Shown here: positions 51,994 through 60,404 of the stretch, one piece after another | Position numbering within the stretch: position 1 is the first letter of the stretch | How the letters are laid out: the number at the start of each line of letters is the position of its first letter | NCBI RefSeq assembly: GCF_030680185.1 | Contig: NZ_JAUXVZ010000053.1 | Location: 1 to 64,000, forward strand | Source: Phenylobacterium sp. | Lineage (GTDB): Bacteria; Pseudomonadota; Alphaproteobacteria; Caulobacterales; Caulobacteraceae | Reading direction: 5' to 3' | Length of the DNA stretch: 64,000 nucleotides | The notes under the pieces: model-generated | Told to the model about the DNA's origin: nothing | The model's database searches: none | What the model saw: the letters and a program-made list of their open reading frames with translations, nothing else | Made by a program: the position numbers and the translations under genes

Positions 51994-53799
51994 CTAATCG
52001 GCGTCCATCTTCAGCGCGGCGATGAAGGCTTCCTGCGGGATCTCGACCTTGCCGAACTGACGCATGCGCTTCTTGCCGGCCTTCTGCTTGTCCAGAAGCT
52101 TGCGCTTGCGGCTGGCGTCGCCGCCGTAGCACTTGGCCGTAACGTCCTTGCGCAGGGCGCGGATGGTCTCGCGGGCGATGATCCGGCCGCCGATGGCCGC
52201 CTGGATCGGGATCTGGAACATGTGCGGCGGGATCAGATCCTTCATCCGCTCGACCATGGCCCGGCCGCGCATCTCGGCGCGGTTGCGGTGGACCAGCATG
52301 GAGAGCGCGTCCACCGGCTCGGCGTTGACCAGGATCGACATCTTCACCAGGTCGCCCACCCGATACTCCTCGATCGAATAGTCGAAGGAGGCGTAGCCCT
52401 TGGAGATGGACTTCAGCCGATCGTAGAAGTCGAACACCACCTCGTTCAGGGGCAGGTCGTAGACCACGAGCGCCCGGGAGCCGACATAGGACAGCTCGCG
52501 CTGCTCGCCGCGGCGGTCCTGGCAGAGCTTGATGATCGAGCCCAGATGCTCGTCGGGCGTCAGGATGGTGGCCTTGATCCAGGGCTCGGCGATGGTGTCG
52601 ATGCGCACGGGATCGGGCAGGTCGGCGGGATTATGGAGCTCCATCTCCTCGCCATTGGTCAGCTGCACGCGATAGACCACGCTGGGCGCGGTGGCGATCA
52701 GGTCGAGGTCGAACTCGCGGCTCAGCCGCTCCTGGATGATCTCCAGATGCAGCAGACCTAAGAACCCGCAGCGGAAGCCGAAGCCGAGCGCGGCGCTGGT
52801 CTCCATCTCATAGGAGAAGCTGGCGTCGTTCAGGCGCAGGCGGCCGATGGCCGCGCGCAGGTCCTCGAAGTCGTTGGCGTCCACCGGGAAGAGGCCGCAG
52901 AACACCACCGGCTGGGCCTCGCGGAACCCGGTCAGGGCTTGGGCGGTGGGGCGCTTTTCGTCGGTGATGGTGTCGCCGACGGCGGCGTCGGCGACCTCCT
53001 TGATCTGGGCGGTGATGAAGCCGATCTCGCCGGGGCCAAGCTCATCGGTCTCGGTCTGTTTCGGCAGGAAGACGCCGATCCGGTCCACCTGATAGGTGGA
53101 GCCGTTCTGCATCATCTTCACCTTCTGGCCGGCCTTCAGCGTGCCGTCGATGACCCGCACCAGCACGATGACGCCCAGATAGGCGTCATACCAGGCGTCG
53201 ACCAGCAGGGCCTTCAGCGGCGCCTCCCGGTCGCCCTTGGGCGCCGGCAGGCGGGTGACGATGGCCTCCAGCAGGTCACTGATGCCGACCCCGGTCTTGG
53301 CCGAGCAGAGGATGGCGTCGCTGGCGTCGATGCCGATGACGTCCTCGATCTGCTCGCGCACCCGCTCGGGCTCGGACGCCGGCAGGTCGATCTTGTTCAG
53401 GACCGGCACGATCTCGTGGTTGTTGTCGATGGCCTGGTAGACATTGGCCAGGGTCTGGGCCTCGACGCCCTGGCTTGAGTCCACCACCAGGATCGAGCCC
53501 TCGCAGGCGGCCAGCGAGCGGCTGACCTCATAGGCGAAGTCCACGTGGCCGGGGGTGTCCATCAGGTTCAGGACATAGGTCTCCCCGTCCTTGGCCTTGT
53601 AGTTCAGGCGCACGGTCTGGGCCTTGATGGTGATGCCGCGCTCGCGCTCGATCTCCATGGAGTCGAGCACCTGCTCTTTCATCTCACGCTGGGTGAGGCC
53701 GCCGGTCTCCTGGATGAGCCGGTCGGACAGGGTGGATTTGCCGTGGTCGATGTGAGCCACGATGGAAAAGTTGCGGATGCGCGAGAGCGGGGTCGACAT
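51994..53799 (-). CDS. lepA: Elongation factor 4 (back-translocating GTPase)
   Basis: A 601-residue translational GTPase. G1 is AHIDHGKST (15-23), G3 DTPGHVDF, G4 NKID, G5 SAKTG. Followed by domain II and EF-G-like domains, and the LepA-specific C-terminal domain with the family text [22 protein letters not shown] 53799 gives the usual N-terminus [16 protein letters not shown]4 moves on stalled ribosomes, especially under ionic stress. It is a single-copy core gene and a good chromosomal marker. Confidence 0.97.
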   Translation of the reverse strand: MSTPLSRIRNFSIVAHIDHGKSTLSDRLIQETGGLTQREMKEQVLDSMEIERERGITIKAQTVRLNYKAKDGETYVLNLMDTPGHVDFAYEVSRSLAACEGSILVVDSSQGVEAQTLANVYQAIDNNHEIVPVLNKIDLPASEPERVREQIEDVIGIDASDAILCSAKTGVGISDLLEAIVTRLPAPKGDREAPLKALLVDAWYDAYLGVIVLVRVIDGTLKAGQKVKMMQNGSTYQVDRIGVFLPKQTETDELGPGEIGFITAQIKEVADAAVGDTITDEKRPTAQALTGFREAQPVVFCGLFPVDANDFEDLRAAIGRLRLNDASFSYEMETSAALGFGFRCGFLGLLHLEIIQERLSREFDLDLIATAPSVVYRVQLTNGEEMELHNPADLPDPVRIDTIAEPWIKATILTPDEHLGSIIKLCQDRRGEQRELSYVGSRALVVYDLPLNEVVFDFYDRLKSISKGYASFDYSIEEYRVGDLVKMSILVNAEPVDALSMLVHRNRAEMRGRAMVERMKDLIPPHMFQIPIQAAIGGRIIARETIRALRKDVTAKCYGGDASRKRKLLDKQKAGKKRMRQFGKVEIPQEAFIAALKMDAD

Positions 53800-53848
53800 G
53801 CGACGGGCTCTAGCACACCTGTGAAATTCCGCGAGGGGTCGAAGGGCC

Positions 53849-54496
53849 TCAGTCGCCCATGCCAAGCGTCTGGGCCCGGACGCTGACGCGGGCCACCACG
53901 TGTTCCTGATAGGCCGGCCGGGCGCAGAGGCGGCCGTACCAGGTTTCCATAGCCGGCAGGTCGGGCCGCTGCAGGGCCTCCGGGATACGGAACCAGCGAT
54001 GGACGATGACGCCCAGGGCGAGGTCGGCGACGCTGAATTGGTCGCCCATGACGAAGGCCTTGTCCTTCAGCTGGTTGTCGAGGACAGCGAAGGTCTCCGC
54101 CGCCGTGGCGATGGTCTTCGTCATTTCGGCGGGGTCGGGGATGGGGCGGCGATAGGCGGTGCGGACCGGGCCGATCACGCGCCCCAGGGCGGCGGACCAG
54201 TCCATCCAGGCTTGCGCCTGCCAGCGCGCCGCCTCGTCGGCGGGCCAAAGCCCAGCCTCGGGGCAGGTGGTGGCCAGCCAGCGGATGATGGTGTTGGATT
54301 CCCACAGGCTGAAGCCGTCGTCGCGGGTGATGGCCGGGATGCGGCCGTGCGGGCTGAGCGCGCGGTAGGCGGGGTCATCCGTGCCCCCGAAACGTCCGCC
54401 CCAGTCGAGCCGCTTGCAGCTCAGGGCCGTCTCGCCGAGCGCCCACATGACCCGCGCCGTCGCCGATGAATCCGCCCGACCCCACACCGTCAGCAT
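53849..54496 (-). CDS. Glutathione S-transferase family protein
   Basis: A 215-residue GST. The N-terminal thioredoxin-like domain starts [20 protein letters not shown] with Ser10/Ser11 near the glutathione thiol, and has RIPAI (cis-Pro) and [16 protein letters not shown] (glutathione carboxylate-binding E-S). The C-terminal helical domain ends with [20 protein letters not shown], including the N-capping box. ATG 54496 is the natural start; the longer open frame covers the divergent kinase promoter. Substrate unknown. Confidence 0.9.
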   Translation of the reverse strand: MLTVWGRADSSATARVMWALGETALSCKRLDWGGRFGGTDDPAYRALSPHGRIPAITRDDGFSLWESNTIIRWLATTCPEAGLWPADEAARWQAQAWMDWSAALGRVIGPVRTAYRRPIPDPAEMTKTIATAAETFAVLDNQLKDKAFVMGDQFSVADLALGVIVHRWFRIPEALQRPDLPAMETWYGRLCARPAYQEHVVARVSVRAQTLGMGD

Positions 54497-54666
54497 GCCG
54501 CTCTCTCCTCGTCGCCGCGCGAGCATAGGCGCCGCCTGCGACGGGGCCTTGTCGGCCTGGACCGACATGCGCCGACAAGCCGCCGTCCTGTCGCGCTGCG
54601 CGAAGAGGCTGGACGGAACCCGCAAAGCGAATGAATTTCGCCGAACCCTGGGGAGAAGCTTGGAAA

Positions 54667-55761
54667 ATGAACGGCTTGCGGGACTCGATCGCCTACTTTT
54701 TCAATTCCAACGCCCTGAACCCCCACGGCATCTGCCTGATGTGGCGGCCTGAGCTGATCTGGACCCACGCCATCTCCGACATCCTCATCGGCGTGGCCTA
54801 CTTCTCCATCCCGCTGGCCCTGGGGGTCTTCCTCTGGCATCGCCGCGATGTGAAGTTCAGCTGGGCGATCTGGATGTTCGTCGGCTTCATCATGCTGTGC
54901 GGCGTCACTCACTTCATGATGGTCTGGACCCTCTGGAATCCCGACTACGGGATCGAGGCCCTGATCAAGGCCAGCACGGCGGCGGTCTCGATCGTCACCG
55001 CCTTCGCCCTTTGGCCGCTTCTGCCACGGGTCATCGCCCTGCCCTCCCCCACCGAGCTTGAGCGCCGCATCGCCGAGCGCGACGCCGCGCTCGCCGACCT
55101 GCGGGCGGCGATGGACACCATGGTCGAGATGCGCGAGCACGAGGCCCGCCAGAAGCTGCTGCTGGACGAGCTGAACCACCGGGTGAAGAACACGCTGGCC
55201 TCGGTCCAGTCGATCGCGGTCCAGACCCTCAGTCGCGAGGCCGAGCCCGAGGCGGCCAGGGCCACCTTCGTCGAGCGGCTGATGGCGCTCTCCTCCACCC
55301 ACAACCTGCTGGTCAAGCGCAGCTGGGAGGGCGCCTCGTTCCAGGATCTGGTCCAGGCCAGCCTCGACCATTATGGCCAGCCGTTCGCGCTGGAGGGGCC
55401 GGACCTGACCATGGCCCCCAACACCGCCGTCAGCCTCGGCATGGCCCTGCATGAACTGGCCACCAATGCGCTGAAATATGGCGCGTGGTCCAACGGGGGC
55501 CGGGTGGAGATCTCGACACGGGTCGATGTGGCCGCCGCCGCGATGAGGATCGTCTGGCGCGAGCGGGGCGGACCGGCGGTCGAGGCCCCCGGCCGGCGAG
55601 GCTTCGGTTCGCGCCTCCTGGAACAGGGGGTCGCCGGCGAGCTCGGCGGCGAGGTCAGCCTGGACTTCGGCGGCGAAGGCCTGACCTGCACCATCCAGAC
55701 CCCCATCGGCCGCGCCCTCTATCCCGACGGATGGGTCTTCCCGACCGCCGCCCTGGCCTGA
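54667..55761 (+). CDS. HWE-family sensor histidine kinase with ETR1-like N-terminal domain
   Basis: About 364 residues from ATG 54667 (GGAGAA upstream; ATG 54631 is possible). Residues ~30-120 form three TM helices like the ethylene-binding domain: the ISD-x-x-I-x-x-AYFSIPL stretch and IMLCGVTHF. The residues known to be needed for ethylene binding in ETR1 (Asp25, Tyr32, Ile35, Pro36, Ile62, Cys65, His69) map to Asp38, Tyr45, Ile48, Pro49, Ile75, Cys78, His82 at identical spacing. A coiled linker follows, then an HWE kinase: phospho-acceptor His171 in ELNHRVKNTL, N box HELATNALKYGA, WRERGG and GFGSRLLEQGV. A copper-dependent ethylene or redox sensor is inferred. Confidence 0.82.
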   Translation: MNGLRDSIAYFFNSNALNPHGICLMWRPELIWTHAISDILIGVAYFSIPLALGVFLWHRRDVKFSWAIWMFVGFIMLCGVTHFMMVWTLWNPDYGIEALIKASTAAVSIVTAFALWPLLPRVIALPSPTELERRIAERDAALADLRAAMDTMVEMREHEARQKLLLDELNHRVKNTLASVQSIAVQTLSREAEPEAARATFVERLMALSSTHNLLVKRSWEGASFQDLVQASLDHYGQPFALEGPDLTMAPNTAVSLGMALHELATNALKYGAWSNGGRVEISTRVDVAAAAMRIVWRERGGPAVEAPGRRGFGSRLLEQGVAGELGGEVSLDFGGEGLTCTIQTPIGRALYPDGWVFPTAALA

Positions 55762-55877
55762 ACCCCTTCAGCCGGTCTTCTGCGTCAAATCGCACCGTGG
55801 GGACGGTTCGACGAACGCCGTTAAGGATTGCCTATGGGGCGGCGGGTTAGGCCTCCGCGGGGAGGCTCAGCCGTCAA

Positions 55878-58121
55878 ATGTACGCCGTCATCACCTGCCT
55901 GCGCGACGAGCATGATCTCTGGCTCGTCCTGATCGCAGCGGCGATCTGCATCGCCTCGGCCCTGGCCGGCTTCGCCAGCTATCACCGGGCTGTCGCGGCG
56001 CGCCGTCCAGCCGCCTGGATGATCGGGCCGGGGTTCGTGGCCGGCATGGGCGTGTGGGCCACTCATTTCATGGCCATGCTGGCCTATCAGCCGATGCTGG
56101 ACATCGGTTACCGCCTCGACCTCACCCTGGCCTCGATGGTCGCCCCAGTGCTTGGCATGACCGCCGCCTTCATCCTCGTTCGCGGCCGGTCCAATCTGGC
56201 TGTGGCCCTGGGGGGCGGCGTGATCGCCGGGGCGTCGGTGGCCGTCATGCACTTCATGGGGGTCGCCGCCGTTCGTGTGCCCGCCGTCATGACCTGGGAC
56301 TACGGCCTGGCGGGAATCGCCTGCGTCATCAGCATCACAGGGGCGAGCCTGGCCTTCTTCATCGATGAGGGACGAGCCCGCAGCCGGCACGCCGCCCCCC
56401 TCCTGGTGGCCGCGACCATCTGCAGTCTCCACTTTACGGCCATGGGCGCGGTGATCCTGCGCCCAGACGCCAGCCTGGTCCTGGATGGCGACCTGATCAG
56501 CCGTCAGGCCCTGGCCCTGGCCACCGGCGGCGCCGTGCTCCTGATCCTGAGCGCAGCCATCGCCATCCAGTTGGTGGAGCGCCTGACCCAGAGGGCGACC
56601 CTCGGGGCCCTGGCCGGCGCCCTGGACAGCGCGCCCTCGGCGCTGGCCTTTTTCAACACCGCCCAGCGGCTGACCTTCTGGAACGCCCCTTACGCCCAGG
56701 TGCTCGAGCTCTATGGCGTGAGGCCTCACGAGGGCCTGTCGCTCACACGGCTGGGTCAGCGCCTGGCGGCGTCAGAACCCCTTCAGAAGCGGCTCAAGGG
56801 CGCCGGCCTCTCCCGGTCGGCTCTGGATGATATCGTCGCCCAGGGCGTCTTTCCCACCCCTGACGGTCGCGTGTTTCGCATCGAGGTCGGCGACACGCCC
56901 GACGGCGGGTTCGTCCTGGTGATGCATGATGTCACCGAACAGACCCAGGCCGCCGAGGCCCTGGCGCGCGCCCGGGACGCGGCCGAGGCCGCCAGCCGGG
57001 CCAAGAGCGACTTCCTCGCCAATATGAGCCACGAGGTCCGCACGCCGCTCAACGGGGTGCTGGGCATGGCCCAGGTGATGGATCGCCATCCCCTCAGCGA
57101 GGATCAGCGCGAACGGTTGTCGATCATCCGCGAGTCGGGCGCGACCCTTCTGACCCTTCTGGACGACGTCCTGGACATCGCCAAGATCGAGGCCGGTCGG
57201 CTGGACCTGGAAACCCAGGACTTCGATCTCGCGGCCCGGGTCCAGGCCGCCTGCGCCCCCTTCCTCCCGGACGCCGACGTCAAGGGCGTGGCCTTCAGCG
57301 TCGAGATCGCCCCGGCGCTTCAAGGCCTCTGGCGCGGCGACGGCGCACGGATCGCGCAGATGATCAGCGCCCTGGCCTCCAACGGTCTGAAATTCACCGA
57401 GCGCGGCGAGGTCCGGGTCCGCCTTGAACCATCGCCGGGCGACGCCGGAATTGTCATTTCCGTTCAGGACACCGGCATCGGCATGGCCGCAGACCAGCTG
57501 GATCGCCTGTTCGACGCCTTCGCCCAGGCCGACGCCTCGGCGACCCGACGCTACGGGGGCGCGGGGCTTGGCCTGTCCATGGCCCATCACCTGGCCGGCC
57601 TGATGGGGGGCGACCTGCGGGCCGTCAGCCAGATCGGCGAGGGCTCGACCTTCACCCTCACCGTCCCCCTGGCCCGCAGCGAGACGCCCCCTGCCGAGGC
57701 TGCGATCGAACCGCTTCCGTTGCGCATTCTGGCCGCCGAGGACAATCCGACCAACCGGCAGGTGCTCGGCGCGCTGCTCGCGCCTTTGGGCGCCGAACTG
57801 GTGCTGGTGGAGGACGGTCGCGCAGCGGTGGAAGCCTTTAGGCTGGGCGGGTTCGACCTGGTGCTGATGGACATTCAGATGCCGCAGATGAACGGCGTCG
57901 AAGCGACGCGCGCCATCCGAACGCTGGAGCATGAACAGGGCCTGCGGCGCACGCCGATCCTGGCGGTTACGGCCAATGTCATGACCGACCAGCTTCAGGA
58001 GTACAGCCTGGCGGGGATGGACGGCGCCGTGGCCAAGCCCTTGCGGGTCGAGGTTCTGCTCGAAGCGGTGATGACCGTCCTGGACGCCTCTGAGACCGAA
58101 GGCGCCCTTTCGGCGGCATGA
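55878..58121 (+). CDS. MHYT-PAS-hybrid sensor histidine kinase/response regulator
   Basis: A 747-residue membrane kinase. Residues ~10-235 are an MHYT sensor with seven TM helices and its repeated motif ([23 protein letters not shown]), thought to bind copper and sense O2, CO or NO. A PAS domain follows (~245-355), then HisKA with His385 ([12 protein letters not shown]), HATPase ([24 protein letters not shown]), and a receiver with Asp665 ([13 protein letters not shown]). A true hybrid: the phosphoryl group must pass to another protein. It follows the ETR1-like kinase by 116 bp in the same direction; both have putative copper-type N-terminal domains. Confidence 0.9.
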   Translation: MYAVITCLRDEHDLWLVLIAAAICIASALAGFASYHRAVAARRPAAWMIGPGFVAGMGVWATHFMAMLAYQPMLDIGYRLDLTLASMVAPVLGMTAAFILVRGRSNLAVALGGGVIAGASVAVMHFMGVAAVRVPAVMTWDYGLAGIACVISITGASLAFFIDEGRARSRHAAPLLVAATICSLHFTAMGAVILRPDASLVLDGDLISRQALALATGGAVLLILSAAIAIQLVERLTQRATLGALAGALDSAPSALAFFNTAQRLTFWNAPYAQVLELYGVRPHEGLSLTRLGQRLAASEPLQKRLKGAGLSRSALDDIVAQGVFPTPDGRVFRIEVGDTPDGGFVLVMHDVTEQTQAAEALARARDAAEAASRAKSDFLANMSHEVRTPLNGVLGMAQVMDRHPLSEDQRERLSIIRESGATLLTLLDDVLDIAKIEAGRLDLETQDFDLAARVQAACAPFLPDADVKGVAFSVEIAPALQGLWRGDGARIAQMISALASNGLKFTERGEVRVRLEPSPGDAGIVISVQDTGIGMAADQLDRLFDAFAQADASATRRYGGAGLGLSMAHHLAGLMGGDLRAVSQIGEGSTFTLTVPLARSETPPAEAAIEPLPLRILAAEDNPTNRQVLGALLAPLGAELVLVEDGRAAVEAFRLGGFDLVLMDIQMPQMNGVEATRAIRTLEHEQGLRRTPILAVTANVMTDQLQEYSLAGMDGAVAKPLRVEVLLEAVMTVLDASETEGALSAA

Positions 58122-58218
58122 ACCTGGGCGCCTTGGAGCCCTGGCTCCTGGCATTGCGTTTCCGGTGGGCCTTGGCGTCCAGGGCGTGCCACCATCGACG
58201 CCCGGCCGGAGATTCTTG

Positions 58219-59475
58219 ATGTTCAGATCCCTTAGCGTCCTCGTGCTCGCCGCCCTGGTGAGCGGCCTCCTGGCCGGCGCGGCGATCCATGCGGTGGAAA
58301 CGCCGGTTCTTGTCGCCAGCGCCGAGACGGTTCAGTCCGTCGGCGTGCTGTGGTTGAACGCCCTGCGCATGACCATCGTGCCCCTTGTCTTCTCCCTGCT
58401 GGTGACCGGGGTGGCTTCGGCCGCCGACGCCGCAGCGACCGGACGCCTGGCCGGACGGGCCTTCATGATCTTCGCCGCCGTCCTGCTGGTCGCCGCCCTC
58501 TATGGCGCCGGCGCCATCAGCGGCCTGCTGGCGCTCTGGCCCGTGGATCCCGCCAGCGGCGCAGCCCTGACCGGCGCAGTCCAGGGCGACTCTGTGCCGG
58601 CGGCGACGACCGGCTTTCGCGAATGGCTGCCGACGCTCGCGCCCGCCAACCCAATCCGCGCGGCCGCCGATGACGCCATCCTGCAGATCGTGGTCTTTGG
58701 CCTGGTCTTCGGCTTCGCCGCCACCCGCCTGCGCCCCGACCTGCGCATGCCGCTCATCGGCTTCTTCCAGGCTGTGGCCGAGACCATGATCGTCATCGTC
58801 CGCTGGGTGCTTGTCGCCGCCCCGATCGGCGTCTTCGCCCTGGCCCTTGGGATCGGCCTGCGCACCGGCCTCGACGCCGCCGGCGCGCTCACCCAGTACG
58901 TGCTCATGGTCTCGGCCGTGACCATCGGCGCGCTCATCCTGCCCTATGGGCTGGTGGCGGTGTTGCGGGGACACGACTTCGCCCGCTTCGCGCGGGCCTG
59001 CGCGCCGGTCCAGGCGCTGGCCTTCAGCACCCAAAGCTCGCTGGCCTGCCTGCCGGCCATGGTGGAGCGCACCCGCGATGAACTGGGCGCCTCGACCCAG
59101 GTGACCGGCGTGGTGCTGCCCCTGGCGGTGGCCGTCTTCCGCATGACCAGCCCCGTGGCCAATCTGGCGGTCGCCTTCTTCATCATCCACCTCTACGGCC
59201 TGGAGCCCAGCGCCGGCCAGATTGCGGCGGCCATCGCCGTGGCCCTGGCGGTGAGCGTCGGCGCCGTGGGCCTGCCGGGGCAGATCTCGTTCTTCGCCAG
59301 CATGGCCCCCATCTGCCTGGCCCTTGGCGCGCCGCTGGAGATCCTGGCCATCCTGCTGGCCGTCGAGGTGATCCCCGACATCTTCCGCACCGTGGGCAAC
59401 ATCACCGCCGACATGGCCGTGGCCGCTGTCGTGCGCCCGCCGGAGGAGCCCGAACCCGCGCCACAGGCGGCCTAG
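58219..59475 (+). CDS. Dicarboxylate/amino acid:cation symporter (DAACS)
   Basis: A 418-residue inner-membrane symporter with the SDF fold. ATG 58219. Key stretches: LNALRMTIVPLVFSLLVTGV in TM2, AFSTQSSLACLPAMVERTRD (serine-rich re-entrant hairpin HP1), VVLPLAVAVFRMTSPVANLA (TM7, where most relatives have NMDGT; here FRMTS, a departure in the sodium-binding motif) and GLPGQISFFASMAP (HP2). It imports C4-dicarboxylates or acidic amino acids with Na+ or H+. The changed TM7 motif suggests altered ion or substrate choice. Confidence 0.87.
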   Translation: MFRSLSVLVLAALVSGLLAGAAIHAVETPVLVASAETVQSVGVLWLNALRMTIVPLVFSLLVTGVASAADAAATGRLAGRAFMIFAAVLLVAALYGAGAISGLLALWPVDPASGAALTGAVQGDSVPAATTGFREWLPTLAPANPIRAAADDAILQIVVFGLVFGFAATRLRPDLRMPLIGFFQAVAETMIVIVRWVLVAAPIGVFALALGIGLRTGLDAAGALTQYVLMVSAVTIGALILPYGLVAVLRGHDFARFARACAPVQALAFSTQSSLACLPAMVERTRDELGASTQVTGVVLPLAVAVFRMTSPVANLAVAFFIIHLYGLEPSAGQIAAAIAVALAVSVGAVGLPGQISFFASMAPICLALGAPLEILAILLAVEVIPDIFRTVGNITADMAVAAVVRPPEEPEPAPQAA

Positions 59476-59533
59476 GCGCGCATCCCGATCGGGGGCTGGC
59501 GCGTATCCGATGCGAACCCGCAAGGAGCCGCGC

Positions 59534-60328
59534 TTGTCCCTCTGGCAGATCCTGATCCTGAACGCCCTGGTGCTGCTGGCCGCCTATGGCCTGCTGTGGG
59601 GGATCGCCCTGCGGCTTCGCGATGTGAGCTTCATCGACGCCTGGTGGCCGACCGGCATGGCGCTGCTCGCCTGGACCAGCCTTGTGTTCAGCGGCGGCTC
59701 AGGGCTGCACGGCTGGCTGCTGGCCCTGATCGCGACAGCCTGGGCGGCGCGGCTGGGGGGACACCTGTTCCGCCGCTGGCGCGGCCACGGCGCCGACCGC
59801 CGCTATGAAGAGATGATTTCCGACGGTCGGGAGAAACACGGCTGGGGCTTTCCGGTCGCCGCAGCCATCCTGGTCTTCGCCCCGCAGGCGCCGCTGCAGT
59901 ATATCGTCGCCCTGCCGGTCCAGCTCGGCCAGATCGAGACGCCGGCCCAGTTCGGCCTGCTGGCCATAGCGGGTACGGCGCTGGCCCTGTTCGGCCTGGC
60001 CTTCGAGGCCATTGGCGATGCGCAACTGGCCAGGTTCAAGGACGACCCGGCCAACAAGGGCAAGGTGCTGGACACCGGCCTCTGGCGCTATACGCGCCAC
60101 CCAAACTACTTCGGCGACGCCTGCCTCTGGTGGGGCCTCTATCTGATCGCCGCCGAGACGGGCCTGGGCGCCTGGTCGATCCTCGGCCCCATCCTCATCA
60201 CCCTGTTGCTCACCAAGGGCAGCGGCGCGCCGACGGTGGAAAAGGGTATGGAGAATCGCCGACCCGAATACGCCGCCTATATCCGCCGGACCTCGGGCTT
60301 CATCCCCTGGCCGCCGCGCAAGGCCTGA
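59534..60328 (+). CDS. DUF1295/steroid 5-alpha-reductase-like membrane protein
   Basis: About 264 residues. TTG 59534 has AGGAG at ideal spacing (59523-59527); ATG 59510 adds eight residues. Family text: LRDVSFIDAWWPTGMALLAW, then RRYEEMISDGREKHG, and the C-terminal GLWRYTRHPNYFGDACLWWG which binds NADPH or SAM-like cofactors in the ICMT/5-alpha-reductase superfamily. About six TM helices. Substrate unknown; probably a lipid or sterol-like molecule in the inner membrane. Confidence 0.85.
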   Translation: MSLWQILILNALVLLAAYGLLWGIALRLRDVSFIDAWWPTGMALLAWTSLVFSGGSGLHGWLLALIATAWAARLGGHLFRRWRGHGADRRYEEMISDGREKHGWGFPVAAAILVFAPQAPLQYIVALPVQLGQIETPAQFGLLAIAGTALALFGLAFEAIGDAQLARFKDDPANKGKVLDTGLWRYTRHPNYFGDACLWWGLYLIAAETGLGAWSILGPILITLLLTKGSGAPTVEKGMENRRPEYAAYIRRTSGFIPWPPRKA

Positions 60329-60404
60329 CGCCCCTTCATTGCCACAGCCGCCGCGAGCCGGTTAGCTGCCCCCCAACAAGAAGACACAGGGAGGCTTGAG
60401 GCTC

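Noticed and set aside
56772..59523. Long antisense frames opposite the MHYT kinase and DAACS symporter
   Set aside because: His/Gly/Gln-rich nonsense composition typical of shadow frames; both sense genes are intact with full domain sets.
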